In this document: piece after piece, positions 16,234-25,842 of the stretch
Layout of the letters: each line of letters starts with the position of its first letter
How positions within the stretch are numbered: the stretch's first letter is position 1
Assembly: GCF_004327355.1 (NCBI RefSeq)
Contig: NZ_QJUM01000029.1
Location: forward strand, 1-64,000
Direction of reading: 5' to 3'
DNA length: 64,000 nucleotides
From: Phytopseudomonas dryadis
Lineage (GTDB): Bacteria; Pseudomonadota; Gammaproteobacteria; Pseudomonadales; Pseudomonadaceae
Position numbers and translations under genes: made by a program
The notes under the pieces: generated by a model
Databases searched by the model: none
Told to the model about the DNA's origin: nothing
Seen by the model: the letters and a program-made list of their open reading frames with translations, nothing else

Positions 16234-19106
16234 CAGTGTGTCTCCTCGACCAGGGCGCGAACCGCCGCCGCGCTGTCCAGCGCCAGGGCCTGCTGCGCGA
16301 GCGCCTGGCTATGGCGCCAGTCCAGCTCGCGCACCCGCGCCTTGACCAGTGGGATACTGCGCGCCGATACGCTCAGTTCGTCCACGCCGAGACCGACCAG
16401 CAGCGGTACGGCGAGCATGTCCCCGGCCAGTTCGCCACAGACGCCGACCCACTTGCCTTCGGCATGGGCGGCGGCGACGGTCATACCGATCAGGCGCAGT
16501 ACTGCCGGATGCAGGCCGTCGGCCTGCGCCGACAGCGTCGGATGGCCGCGGTCGATGGCCAGGGTGTACTGGGTCAGGTCGTTGGTGCCGATGCTGAAGA
16601 AATCCACCTCTTTGGCCAGCACCGGCGCCAGCAGCGCCGCCGACGGCACTTCGATCATGATCCCCAGTTGCAGGTCGGCCAGGGGGATCTCCTCGCGCAG
16701 GCGCAGGGCCATGTCGCGCGCCACGCGCCACTCCTCGACCTGCCCGACCATGGGGAACATGATCCGCAGCGGACGGCCTTCGGCGGCGCCGAGCAGCGCC
16801 CGCAGCTGGGTTTCCATGATGTCCGGCCGCTGCAGGGTCAGGCGGATGCCGCGCACGCCGAGAAAGGGGTTCTCCTCTTCCGGCATCGGCCAGTACGGCA
16901 GCGGCTTGTCGCCACCGACATCGAGGGTACGCACCACCAGCGGGCGCCCCGCCAGGGCGTCCAGCACACGGCGGTACTCGGCCTGCTGGGTGTGCAGATC
17001 GGGGGCCTGGGGATGATCCATGAAGACCAGTTCGGTCCGCAGCAAGCCGACGGCCTCGGCACCGAGCTCGACCGCCGCGGCGGTTTCGCCACTGGCGCCG
17101 ATGTTCACCGCCACTTCGACGGCGTGCCCGTCAGCGGTTCGCGCCGGCAGCAGCCGTTCGCCATGGGCCCGTTCGCGGCGCAGCTCACTGGCCTGACGCT
17201 CGCGTTCGGCCTGGGCCACGGTCGCTTCGTCCGGCGCCACGCGCACCAGGCCGCGATCGCCATCGAGCAGCAGACGCGTGCCCTGCTCCAGCATCAGCAA
17301 TGCTTCGCCGCCACCGACCACGCAGGGAATGCCCAGGGCCCGGGCGATGATCGCGCTGTGGGCGGTGGCACCGCCGCGGGCGGTGAGGATGCCGGCGACA
17401 CGCTGGCGATCGAGGCTGGCGACGTCCGAGGGGCCGACCTCGCCCATCACCAGAATGTAGGGTTCTTGCGGCTCGGCGGGCGCCTCGACGCCACAGAGAT
17501 CGGCCAGCACCCGGCGCCCGATGTCACGCAGGTCAGCGGCACGCTCGGCCAGCAGGGCATCGTGCAGGGCCTCCTGCTGCGCGGCAGCCGCCTCGATCTC
17601 GTCGATCCAGGCGGCCTGGGCACTGGCCCCCTGGCCCAGGCGCGCCTCCACATCGTCACGCAGGGCGGGATCGCGCAGCATCGCCTGGTGGGTGACGAAG
17701 ATGTCGCGCACGCTGGCTTCGCTGCTGCGCTCGACCAGCGCCTGGATCTGCGCGTCGACACGCTGCACGGCGTCCTGCAGGCGCTGGCGCTCGATGGCGA
17801 CGCCCTGGCCCTGGGCCGGGTAATCGAGTCGCGGCATACGGCGGACGAAGGCCGGCCCCATGGCGATCCCCGGCGAAGCGGCGACCGCCTGGAGACGCGC
17901 GCCGGCCTGGGGGGGCTCGAGGGCCGCCGCCGCGGCGCTGGCGACGCCGCCTTGTTCGCTGTCCGACTGCGCCGGAGGCAGTGCCTGCACCTCTTCGCCC
18001 AGCCCCGACAGTACCACCGCCTCGATGGCCGCCAGGGCCGCTTCGGCGATCGCCGGCTCGGCGCTGAACTCCAGTTCCTGCCCGCGCCGCGCGCCCAGCG
18101 CCAGCAACTTGCTCAGGCTCTTGGCCGACACCGCGGAAGTGGCGCCATCGGCCAGACGCACGCGGATATCGCCGTCGAAGCCCTGGGCGACCTCGCTGAG
18201 TACCTTGGCCGGGCGCGCGTGCAAGCCGTGGGCATTGGCCAGGGTCATGCGCAATGCCGGCCAGTCCGCCGGCACCTCGCCGCCCAGCGCTTCGAGCACG
18301 CTACGGCTGGTGGTGGCCTGGGCGAAGGCATCGCCATGGCCTTCGATCAGCAGATCACAGAGGCGCTCGAGCACCTGGCGATGGCCCTCGCCGAGACAGG
18401 CCAGGCAGAACAATCCGGCCAGGGGCTGACCCTCATGCTGCAAGGGGCTGCTAGGCGTGACGAACGCCAGGCCGGGCCGCGCCACATGCTGCTCGCTGCT
18501 CAGCCACCACAGGCCGTTGCCCAGCGGCAGCGGGTCATTGTGCACCAGGCTGGCGGCAAAGCCGGACTCGCTGCAGCCGGCCTTTTTCAGCAGCCGGGCG
18601 CCCTGCCAGGCGAGTTCGTCGAGATCGTCGGCGGCGACGCCAAGGCCGATCAACTGGCTGTCCAGCGCCAACTCCTGGGGCGCCCCCTGCAACAGCGCCA
18701 GGATGCTCTCGGCATCCGTGGCTTCACGCAGTGCCTGGCTCAGGTCGCCCTCGCCCAGCGCCCGGGTGAGCAACTGCAGCAGGCGCAGGTGTTCGTCGGA
18801 ACGGGCGGCAATGGCGATGGCCAGGTACACCCGTTGCCCGTCGCCCCAGTCGACGCCCTCGGGAAACTGGATCAGGCGCATGCCGGTCTGGAACACCTGG
18901 TCGCGGGTTTCCGGCGTGCCGTGGGGAATGGCGATGCCTTGCCCCAGATAGGTCGAGCCCTGCCGCTCGCGCGCCTGCATGCCGTCGAGATAGCCCGGGG
19001 CGACCAGGCCATCGTCGCTCAGGCTGGCCGCCAGAGCCGCCAGGGCGCTGGCCTTGTCGACGGCGCTGCGGCCCATCTGTATTTGCGAAGGGTGCAATTC
19101 GAGCAT
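16233..19106 (-). CDS. fruB: PTS fructose EIIA-HPr-EI fusion (multiphosphoryl transfer protein)
   Basis: The 957-residue soluble protein carries the phosphoryl relay from PEP to FruA. It has an EIIA-Fru domain (about 1-145, active H62 in IAIPHGTPE), an HPr domain (about 283-370, active H296 in GLHARPAKV) and enzyme I from about residue 400, with H583 in GGATAHSAIIARA and a C-terminal PEP-binding barrel. This three-domain fusion is the usual Pseudomonas FruI/FruB. A strong AGGAGAAG precedes the ATG. An operator-like palindrome lies 65 bases upstream. Confidence 0.96.
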   Translation of the reverse strand: MLELHPSQIQMGRSAVDKASALAALAASLSDDGLVAPGYLDGMQARERQGSTYLGQGIAIPHGTPETRDQVFQTGMRLIQFPEGVDWGDGQRVYLAIAIAARSDEHLRLLQLLTRALGEGDLSQALREATDAESILALLQGAPQELALDSQLIGLGVAADDLDELAWQGARLLKKAGCSESGFAASLVHNDPLPLGNGLWWLSSEQHVARPGLAFVTPSSPLQHEGQPLAGLFCLACLGEGHRQVLERLCDLLIEGHGDAFAQATTSRSVLEALGGEVPADWPALRMTLANAHGLHARPAKVLSEVAQGFDGDIRVRLADGATSAVSAKSLSKLLALGARRGQELEFSAEPAIAEAALAAIEAVVLSGLGEEVQALPPAQSDSEQGGVASAAAAALEPPQAGARLQAVAASPGIAMGPAFVRRMPRLDYPAQGQGVAIERQRLQDAVQRVDAQIQALVERSSEASVRDIFVTHQAMLRDPALRDDVEARLGQGASAQAAWIDEIEAAAAQQEALHDALLAERAADLRDIGRRVLADLCGVEAPAEPQEPYILVMGEVGPSDVASLDRQRVAGILTARGGATAHSAIIARALGIPCVVGGGEALLMLEQGTRLLLDGDRGLVRVAPDEATVAQAERERQASELRRERAHGERLLPARTADGHAVEVAVNIGASGETAAAVELGAEAVGLLRTELVFMDHPQAPDLHTQQAEYRRVLDALAGRPLVVRTLDVGGDKPLPYWPMPEEENPFLGVRGIRLTLQRPDIMETQLRALLGAAEGRPLRIMFPMVGQVEEWRVARDMALRLREEIPLADLQLGIMIEVPSAALLAPVLAKEVDFFSIGTNDLTQYTLAIDRGHPTLSAQADGLHPAVLRLIGMTVAAAHAEGKWVGVCGELAGDMLAVPLLVGLGVDELSVSARSIPLVKARVRELDWRHSQALAQQALALDSAAAVRALVEETH

Positions 19107-19170
19107 TGGGCTTCTCCTCTGCCAGACAGGCCAGCGACAAAATTCTTGTTAGCTTAGTCGACTCATTTGC

Positions 19171-19182
19171 TGAATCGTTTCA
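19171..19182. promoter_or_regulatory. FruR (Cra) operator in the fruB-fruR intergenic region
   Basis: TGAATCGTTTCA is a near-palindrome matching the P. putida Cra/FruR site (TTAAACGTTTCA type). It sits 65 bases from the fruB start, between divergent fruB and fruR, as expected for repression relieved by fructose-1-phosphate. Confidence 0.65.
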
Positions 19183-19233
19183 TCAAGCACTGGAACGTTA
19201 CCTGATAATGAGTGATCCTTGAAGCCTGATCGC

Positions 19234-19347
19234 CAAGACCTTCGGCCAGGGAATACCATTCCCGGCGTCCTCCGCCTGGCGGAACGCCGCCCGGCCTGGC
19301 GCGATTTTGCGCAGCAACGCGGCTTGCGCCGAAACGTCAACAGACCC
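19234..19347. repeat. Half copy of a MITE-like palindromic element abutting the fruR start
   Basis: This about 114-base segment is closely similar to the reverse complement of the left half of the element at 57745-58022. It ends in the same terminal sequence (CGAAACGTCAACAGACCC). The second half is missing. The element end is 12 bases from the putative fruR TTG start, so the fruR leader lies inside repeat DNA. Confidence 0.75.
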
Positions 19348-19359
19348 TGGATATTGCTC

Positions 19360-20349
19360 TTGAAACTCAGCGACATCGCTCGTCTGGCCGGGGTCTCCCT
19401 GACCACCGCCAGCTACGTGATCAATGGCCAGGCCGCCAGGCGGCGCATCAGCGCCGCGACCGTGCAGCGGGTACTCGATGTGGTCGAGCACCATGGCTAT
19501 CGCCCCGATCAGCAAGCGGCGGGGCTGCGCCGCGGCCAGAGCCGCTGCCTGGGATTCGTGCTGCCGGATCTGGAGAACCCCAGCTACGCGCGCCTGGCCA
19601 AGTTGCTCGAACAGCGCGCCCGGGCAGCCGGCTACCAATTGCTGATCGCCAGTTCCGACGACGACCCGACCAGTGAACGGCAACTGCTCGAACTGTTCCG
19701 CTCACGCCGTTGCGATGCGCTGATCGTCGCCAGTTGCCTGCCCCAGGATGCCCCGGAATACCGCCAGTTGGTGGCGGCCGGCACCCCGGTGATCGCCGTC
19801 GACCGGGCGCTGGACCCGGCCTATATCCATTCGGTGGTCAGCGACGATCGCCAGGCTGGCGCACAGCTCACCGAAAGTTTGCTCGACTCGCAACCGCGCC
19901 ATGTGGCCCTGATTGGCGCCCGCCATGAACTGCCCATCAGCCAGGCCCGCGAACAAGGCTTTCGCGATGCGCTGCGCGGTTTTGGCGGCACGCTCAGCAT
20001 CAGTCACGGCGAACAGTTCAGCCGCGCCTGGGGCTACCGGCAGATGAGCGCCCTGCTGGAACGGGGCGAATCGCCTGACGCCATCGTCACCACCGCCTAT
20101 GTGTTGCTGGAGGGTCTGCTCGACGCTCTGCACGAGCGCGCCGACCAGGATTTCAGCCAGCTGCGCCTGGCGACCTTCGGTGATGCCCAGCTACTGGATT
20201 TCCTGCCACTGCGGGTCAATGCCATCTCGCAACAGCACGAACGCATTGCCGAGCGGGTCTTCGCCCAGGTGCTCGCCGCCCTGGATGGCGGCGACTACCA
20301 GCCCGGCCTGGAGGCCATTCCCCGGATACTCAAGAAGCGCCACAACTGA
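19360..20349 (+). CDS. fruR: Fructose operon repressor FruR/Cra (LacI family)
   Basis: LacI-type regulator of 329 residues if started at the TTG at 19360 (KLSDIARLAGVSLTTASYVINGQA), where the family N-terminus begins. The frame remains open upstream to 19219, but those residues are translated repeat DNA. The N-terminal HTH (about 2-21) is followed by a hinge and a periplasmic-binding-like effector domain. FruR represses fruBKA and senses fructose-1-phosphate. Shine-Dalgarno support is weak. Confidence 0.88.
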   Translation: MKLSDIARLAGVSLTTASYVINGQAARRRISAATVQRVLDVVEHHGYRPDQQAAGLRRGQSRCLGFVLPDLENPSYARLAKLLEQRARAAGYQLLIASSDDDPTSERQLLELFRSRRCDALIVASCLPQDAPEYRQLVAAGTPVIAVDRALDPAYIHSVVSDDRQAGAQLTESLLDSQPRHVALIGARHELPISQAREQGFRDALRGFGGTLSISHGEQFSRAWGYRQMSALLERGESPDAIVTTAYVLLEGLLDALHERADQDFSQLRLATFGDAQLLDFLPLRVNAISQQHERIAERVFAQVLAALDGGDYQPGLEAIPRILKKRHN

Positions 20350-20358
20350 AGCAGCCGG

Positions 20359-22428
20359 TCAGCGGGCATTGCCCTGGCGCATCTGTTGCAGCAGCACGGC
20401 ACACTCGTTGGGTTGCTCGCCGCTCGGCGCGACCAGGGCGAGCAGCCCGGCGGCCGGGGCGACGAACGCCCCCAGGGCCAGCATACCGGCACCACGCAAG
20501 GCCAGCGGCACCGCCTTGACCCCGGCATCGGGATTCTTGAAGGTGCCCTGGACATACAACGGCGAACGCAGCGAGAAAATGCGCAGGCCTTTGGATTGCG
20601 GGGTAATCGTCAGGTCGAGGCGTTCATTGCCGAAGTTGACCGTGCCATCCACCCCGATCAGGGCGTTTTCCGTATCGACCACCAACAGATGCGGCGTCAG
20701 CAGCCCCTGCTTGATATCCAGGTTGGCGGCGGCGCAGTTGATCTCCACCTCCTCGTCGCCGAACAGCCGGCCGACCAGGTAGTTGCCCACGTTGAGGCCG
20801 GCGATTTCCATCAGGTTGCGGCTGACCCGGCCGTCGTTGATCAGCAGCTTGACCTCGCCATTGGCGCTGCCCAGCAAGGTGGCGACCGAATTGCCGGTAC
20901 CGCTGATGCTGGCATCGCCATTCAGCGCCCCCAGGCTGCTCTGCATGACCTCCACGCTGGGGAACAACTGGCGCAGTTTGAAGTTGCGCGCACTCAACTG
21001 GGCCTGCGCCTTGAGCGGCGTGCCACGCCCGTCGAGACGCAAAGTGGAGTCCAGGCGCCCGCCCGCGACGCCGAAACGCAGGGGTTCGAGGCTGAGCTGG
21101 CCTTCGTTGAGCACCACATGGGTGAACAGGTCGGTGAAGGGCAGGTCCTCGCTGTGCACGATGCGCTTGCCAGTGAAGCTGACATCGGCATCCATGTCGC
21201 GCCAGCGCTCGGTCTGGAAGGCCTCGACCGGCAGCACCTTGTCGGCGGGCTGCACGCTGGCGGCGCCGCGCTCCTTCTTCTCGGCATTGGAGTCGGCACC
21301 GATCAGCGGCGCCAGGTCGGCGAAGCGCAGCTGGTTGGAGACCAGGCTGCCGGAGAGCTTGGGCCGCGGCTCACGGGCGACGAAGGTCAGGTCGCCATGG
21401 ATATCGCTGTCACCGATGCGGCCATTGAAGCCCTGGTAACGAAACAGGGCGCCGTCGGGATCGTTCAGTTGCGCACTGAGCCGACCATCGGTGGAATAAG
21501 CCGGCGTATCCGGCAGGGTGACGCCGGTCAGCGGATACAGGTTGCCCAGGCTGCTGCCGGACAGGCGCAGGCGCAGATCGAGGGCGCCCAGGTTCTGCGG
21601 ATCGGTGAGGGTGCCGGCCACCTGCATGCGCGTGGAGCCGGCACGGACATCGGCCTGCAAGGGGAACGGGCGGCGCGCGTCCTGCAGCGCCAGCAATCCG
21701 CCGATCTTGCCATTACCACTGAGCGCCTGGCCCTTGTAGCGGCCCTTGGCCTGCCAGGCGAAGGCGTAATCCTGTGGCGTGACGTCCTCCTCGGCAGATT
21801 CGGCGGCGGTGGCCTTGCCGACGATTTCATCGAAAGGAATGGGCTCGCCCAGGGGGTCGACCAGCACCTCGACGCTGGCTTGCAGGGTCTGGTCGTCGAA
21901 GCGGACCCTGGCCCTGTCGAAACCGATGGTGCCGATGTCCAGCGTCCAGGGTGAGGCCGGCGCCTTGCCATCGTCCTGGTTCTGCTCGCTGTCGCCCAGG
22001 TCGAACGTCCAGTTGTCGCGGCCATCGGCCAGGCGCTCGAGAGCGGCATCCGCGCCGGTCAACTGGATACGCGGGATGTGGACGGTCTTCCACAACAGCG
22101 GCAAGGGCGACAGACGCAATTCGACCCGCTTGAGGCTGACGAAATGCTCGCCCTTGGCCCACTCGGGGTTGCCCAGTTGCAACTGCTCGGCGGACACGTG
22201 CGGCCAGGGCAGCCAGGCGCGCAAGCCCCCCTCCTCCGGCTCCCGCTGCCAGACCACGGCCAGGTTGCCTTCGATGGCGAAGGGACGATCGAGCGCTTCG
22301 GAGACCTTGGCATTGAGCGTGGGCTTGACCAGGTTCCAGTCGAACAGCACCAGAAACAGCATCAGAGCCGCCACCAGCAACAGCAGGCTCGCCACACACC
22401 ATCCCACTACCTTACGCAGACGCATCAT
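20359..22428 (-). CDS. AsmA family protein
   Basis: The 689-residue AsmA-type protein has an N-terminal transmembrane anchor (about 5-27, VVGWCVASLLLLVAALMLFLVL) and a long periplasmic beta-rich groove ending in the AsmA C-terminal domain. Family members are bridge-like proteins linked with phospholipid or outer-membrane homeostasis. The start is one of two adjacent ATGs at 22428/22425; the frame extends further but without family similarity. It converges with fruR, leaving nine bases between the stops. Confidence 0.88.
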   Translation of the reverse strand: MMRLRKVVGWCVASLLLLVAALMLFLVLFDWNLVKPTLNAKVSEALDRPFAIEGNLAVVWQREPEEGGLRAWLPWPHVSAEQLQLGNPEWAKGEHFVSLKRVELRLSPLPLLWKTVHIPRIQLTGADAALERLADGRDNWTFDLGDSEQNQDDGKAPASPWTLDIGTIGFDRARVRFDDQTLQASVEVLVDPLGEPIPFDEIVGKATAAESAEEDVTPQDYAFAWQAKGRYKGQALSGNGKIGGLLALQDARRPFPLQADVRAGSTRMQVAGTLTDPQNLGALDLRLRLSGSSLGNLYPLTGVTLPDTPAYSTDGRLSAQLNDPDGALFRYQGFNGRIGDSDIHGDLTFVAREPRPKLSGSLVSNQLRFADLAPLIGADSNAEKKERGAASVQPADKVLPVEAFQTERWRDMDADVSFTGKRIVHSEDLPFTDLFTHVVLNEGQLSLEPLRFGVAGGRLDSTLRLDGRGTPLKAQAQLSARNFKLRQLFPSVEVMQSSLGALNGDASISGTGNSVATLLGSANGEVKLLINDGRVSRNLMEIAGLNVGNYLVGRLFGDEEVEINCAAANLDIKQGLLTPHLLVVDTENALIGVDGTVNFGNERLDLTITPQSKGLRIFSLRSPLYVQGTFKNPDAGVKAVPLALRGAGMLALGAFVAPAAGLLALVAPSGEQPNECAVLLQQMRQGNAR

Positions 22429-22576
22429 GCGAATGACCCTTTCATCTGACGATCCCCACAACCGCCATCCATACCTGTTCTGACTGGCCTTAGCGATAAA
22501 TGACTCACAGAATGTTGGAAAACCGCCGCCATATGCCCGAGTCTGTAGCTCACGTTCACAGGATCGACAGATCGCC

Positions 22577-23365
22577 ATGCAACTGATCGACACCCACACC
22601 CATCTGGACTTTCCCGACTTCGATGCAGACCGTGACGCGGTGCTCGCCCAGGCGCGCGCACGCGGTGTGAACCGGCTCGTGGTGCTCGGCGTGTACCTGG
22701 ACAACTGGCAACGCCTGTGGGAGCTGGTACAGCGGCACGATGGCCTGTACGCCGCCTTCGGCCTGCACCCGGTGTACCTCGAGCGACATCGCCCCGAGCA
22801 TCTGCATGCCCTGCGCGACTGGCTCGGCCGCCTGCACGGGCAGGACAAGCTCTGCGCGGTGGGCGAATTCGGCCTGGATTACTACCTCGGCGATCTCGAC
22901 CGCCAGCGCCAGCAGGCCCTGTTCGAGGCACAACTGCAGTTGGCCGAGGCGTTCGAGTTGCCCGTGCTGCTGCACGTGCGCCGCGCCCATGCCCCGACCA
23001 TCGCCGCCCTGAAGCGCTTCAGGCTGCGGCGTGCCGGCATCATCCATGCTTTCGCCGGCAGCCACGAGGAGGCGCGCGAATACCTGAAACTGGGCTTCAA
23101 GCTGGGCCTCGGCGGCGCCCCGACCTGGCCCCGGGCCAGACGCCTGCGCCAGGTCATCACGCGCCTGCCGCTCGATGCCGTGGTACTGGAAACCGATTCG
23201 CCGGACATGGCGCCTTCGATGCACCCCGACGGGCGCAACAGCCCCGTCCATCTGCCGGATATCTGCAGCAACCTGGCCGAGCTGTTCGGCGTCTCCGCCG
23301 AGCAACTGGCGACGGCCAGCAGCCGCAACGCGGCCCGGGTCTTCGGCTGGCAAGACCCGGCCTAG
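22577..23365 (+). CDS. TatD family metal-dependent hydrolase
   Basis: TIM-barrel metallo-hydrolase of 262 residues, YjjV/TatD type, with probable DNase or other phosphoesterase activity. All metal ligands are recognisable: H7 and H9 (DTHTH), E97 (GEFGLDYY), H133 (LLHVRRAH), H157 (IIHAFAG) and D207 (LETDSPD). Its TAG stop lies within the terminal inverted repeat of a palindromic element (23362-23509). Confidence 0.9.
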   Translation: MQLIDTHTHLDFPDFDADRDAVLAQARARGVNRLVVLGVYLDNWQRLWELVQRHDGLYAAFGLHPVYLERHRPEHLHALRDWLGRLHGQDKLCAVGEFGLDYYLGDLDRQRQQALFEAQLQLAEAFELPVLLHVRRAHAPTIAALKRFRLRRAGIIHAFAGSHEEAREYLKLGFKLGLGGAPTWPRARRLRQVITRLPLDAVVLETDSPDMAPSMHPDGRNSPVHLPDICSNLAELFGVSAEQLATASSRNAARVFGWQDPA

Positions 23366-23509
23366 CAGGCCGCTGAAAAACGTGGGCGAGGCAGCCGATG
23401 CGAGGCAAAAACAGGCGAAAAAGCGGAATTTACGTGCTGTAAATGAGCATTTTTAGCCTGTTTTTAACGAAGCAGCGGCAACGCAGGTAGTTTTTCAACA
23501 GCCTGCTAG
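23362..23509. repeat. Palindromic MITE-like element between convergent tatD and mcp
   Basis: An inverted repeat of 20 bases with two mismatches bounds the element: CTAGCAGGCCGCTGAAAAAC at 23362-23381 pairs with 23490-23509. Inside is a conserved folding core (about 23401-23470, AGGCAAAAACAGGC to GCCTGTTTTTAACG) shared with 43785-43923. The TAG in each arm is used as the stop codon of the adjoining gene. It probably also acts as a bidirectional terminator. Confidence 0.85.
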
Positions 23510-25524
23510 ACGCGGAACGCACCGATCAACTGCTTGAGCCGCGCGACCAGAACCGACAGCTCACGGCTGGCCTGTTCGGTCTGGCTGGCGCCTTCGGCGG
23601 TGAACTCGCCGGCCTGGTTGATCTCGACGATGTTCTGATCGATGGCATGCGCCACCTGGGTCTGCTGCTGCGCGGCCACGGCAATCTGCTGGTTCTGCCC
23701 GACGATCTCGCCGATCGCGCCAAGAATGCTTTGCAGCGACGCCTGCACCTTGCCCGACTCCGCCACCGTGCCTTCAGCCAGTTGATGACTCACGTGCATG
23801 GTCTTCACCGCATCGGCGACACCGCCCTGCAGCCTGTCGATCATCACCTCGATCTGCTCGGTGGATTGCTGGGTGCGCCTGGCCAGGTTGCGCACTTCAT
23901 CGGCCACCACGGCGAAGCCACGCCCCTGCTCACCGGCCCGGGCCGCTTCGATGGCCGCGTTGAGCGCCAGCAGGTTGGTCTGCTCGGCGATGCCCTTGAT
24001 CACCTCCAGCACCTGGCTGATCGAGGCGCTGTCACTGGCCAGGCGGTTGATCACCTGCACCGACTGATCGATCTCTTCGGCCAGGCGACGAATGCTGACG
24101 ACCTGTCGCTCCACCAGTGCGCGCCCGCTGATGCTGTCCTGATTGACGCCCTGGGCACTGTGCACCGCGGCCCCGGCGTTGCGGGCGACCTCCTGGGCGC
24201 TGGCCGCCATCTGGTTCATCGCCGTCGCCACCTGCTCGATGCGCCCACGCTGCCCGGACACCGCCTGGCTGCTGTCGGCCGAGACCCCCTGCACCCGTCC
24301 GGCCTGCCGTTCCACCTCGAGCACGGTCTGCCCGACCCGCTCGATCAGGTCATGGATCTTCCTCACGGTCTGGTTGAATACCTGGCCCAGCTCACCCAGC
24401 TCATCGCGACTCTGCGCGCTGAAGCCGGCGGTCATGTCGCCGGCCGCGACCCTGTCCATCACCACGCCGAAATCTTTCAGGGTACGCCGCGTCGACACAT
24501 AGAAAGCGCCATACAGGTAGCCGATCAGCAGGAAAACCAGCACCAGCGCCGTGACCAGCCAGCCCATCTGCACCCGGTTGTCCTGCAGACGCTGCTGCAA
24601 GCGCTGCTCGAGGAAGCCCAGCAGCGCCTCGTTGAACAGGTAGGTCTTGTCCATCAGCGCGCTGATCTGGTCGTAGAACTGCTGCCAGGGCATGTCCAAG
24701 GTATCGGCCACCACCAGCCGATCCTCGAGCAGATGGCCCGCCTCCTGCAGCGAAGCCTGACTGGCCAGGCCCGCATCGAGCAGCGCGGCACGGGCGGCGG
24801 GGCTGGCATTGAGCGCTTCGCTCAGCTCGAGGCCGTACTCGGCGTGCTGCTTTTCCGCCGCCAGCAACAGGTTGTCCAGGATGGTGCTGGCGGACGAATT
24901 GAGATAGCCCAGGCCAAGGGAATAGGCCCCCACCGCGCGCCCTTCGCTGAGCAGTTCGGTGACACGCGGCGTGAACACGGTCAGCAGACCGGCCAGTTGC
25001 CTGACCTCGGCCTGGCGATCCTGGCTCAAGCCCGCCTGATTGAGCAGCAGACGGGTGAACACCTGCGCGTCGGCCAGCAGCTTCTCCGCCAGCGCCAGCT
25101 TGTTCTGCAGGGATGATTCGTCGCCCGCGGCCTGCAAGGCGACGAGCATGGCATCCCGCTTGGCGCTGAACGCCTCGATCTGCTCCTGCTCGTGAGCCAC
25201 GGCCTGCCAGCCCTGCAGACGCGCCTGCAACTGCTGGATCTGCGCTTCCAGATCGCCTGCCTGGCCGGTCTGGCCGATCATCGCATCGACTTCGATCAGG
25301 TCGCTGTAACGCTCCAGGTCACGCCGCAGCATCAGGGCCGAGCCCAGCAGGTCGAGACTGTCCAGCGCGGACTGGGTGACCACGAACTGGCGGTAGGCAT
25401 CACGCACCAGATAGAAGTTGCTGACCAGCATGGGCAGGAAGAACAGCACGCTGATCAGGCTGAATTTCTGGCCGAAGCTCAGCCGGTTCATCAGGGCGAT
25501 GGCGGGATACAACAGGTGTGTCAC
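23506..25524 (-). CDS. Methyl-accepting chemotaxis protein
   Basis: The 672-residue transmembrane chemoreceptor has TM1 at about 21-43, a long all-helical periplasmic sensor (about 45-325), TM2 (MGWLVTALVLVFLLIGYLYGAF), a HAMP domain and a cytoplasmic signalling domain. The signalling domain has the invariant hairpin EQTNLLALNAAIEAARAGEQG. There is no C-terminal methyltransferase-docking pentapeptide. The GTG start has a good GGAGAG. By position next to ampE it corresponds to PA4520. The ligand is unknown. Confidence 0.92.
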   Translation of the reverse strand: MTHLLYPAIALMNRLSFGQKFSLISVLFFLPMLVSNFYLVRDAYRQFVVTQSALDSLDLLGSALMLRRDLERYSDLIEVDAMIGQTGQAGDLEAQIQQLQARLQGWQAVAHEQEQIEAFSAKRDAMLVALQAAGDESSLQNKLALAEKLLADAQVFTRLLLNQAGLSQDRQAEVRQLAGLLTVFTPRVTELLSEGRAVGAYSLGLGYLNSSASTILDNLLLAAEKQHAEYGLELSEALNASPAARAALLDAGLASQASLQEAGHLLEDRLVVADTLDMPWQQFYDQISALMDKTYLFNEALLGFLEQRLQQRLQDNRVQMGWLVTALVLVFLLIGYLYGAFYVSTRRTLKDFGVVMDRVAAGDMTAGFSAQSRDELGELGQVFNQTVRKIHDLIERVGQTVLEVERQAGRVQGVSADSSQAVSGQRGRIEQVATAMNQMAASAQEVARNAGAAVHSAQGVNQDSISGRALVERQVVSIRRLAEEIDQSVQVINRLASDSASISQVLEVIKGIAEQTNLLALNAAIEAARAGEQGRGFAVVADEVRNLARRTQQSTEQIEVMIDRLQGGVADAVKTMHVSHQLAEGTVAESGKVQASLQSILGAIGEIVGQNQQIAVAAQQQTQVAHAIDQNIVEINQAGEFTAEGASQTEQASRELSVLVARLKQLIGAFRV

Positions 25525-25842
25525 AGACGTCTCTCCACTTATTATTATGGTCTGCTGGGTCGATCGACGTGGCGATCGACACCTGGCTACGGCGCCTTGT
25601 ATACCTCTTATCGACCCGGGTCTCTGTAACTAAAGGTTAAGCGAGCAGAGACGCGCCCGCCGGAGAACGCCCAGGCAGGTCGTTCCCCAGCAAGCATCAC
25701 CAGCTCGATTGGGACAGGGAGGAGAAGCCGGGCCGGCGCAGAAGCCCGGCCCGGCTGTTGAACAGGCGCGCTGTCGAATACGGCGCCTCGGTGCGGCAGG
25801 TCAGCGCCAGGCGCAGGCAGGCTGCCGCTGAAAAACCGCCGG
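25525..25842. other. mcp promoter region with a strong hairpin downstream of ampE
   Basis: This 318-base gap lies between the mcp start and the ampE stop. At 25726-25756 an 11-bp perfect GC stem (AGCCGGGCCGG / CCGGCCCGGCT) with a nine-base loop could terminate or insulate the ampDE transcript, although no T-run follows. AT-rich sequence at about 25595-25640 (TAACTAAAGGTTAA) may contain the mcp promoter. Confidence 0.45.

Noticed and set aside
14878..17016. 712-residue open frame opposite fruA/fruK/fruB
   Set aside because: It spans three real genes on the other strand, and the Ser/Arg-rich translation has no family resemblance.
16236..19157. 973-residue open frame opposite fruB
   Set aside because: fruB has all three PTS active-site histidines; the antisense frame is rich in His/Gln/Arg, typical of antisense of GC-rich Pseudomonas genes.
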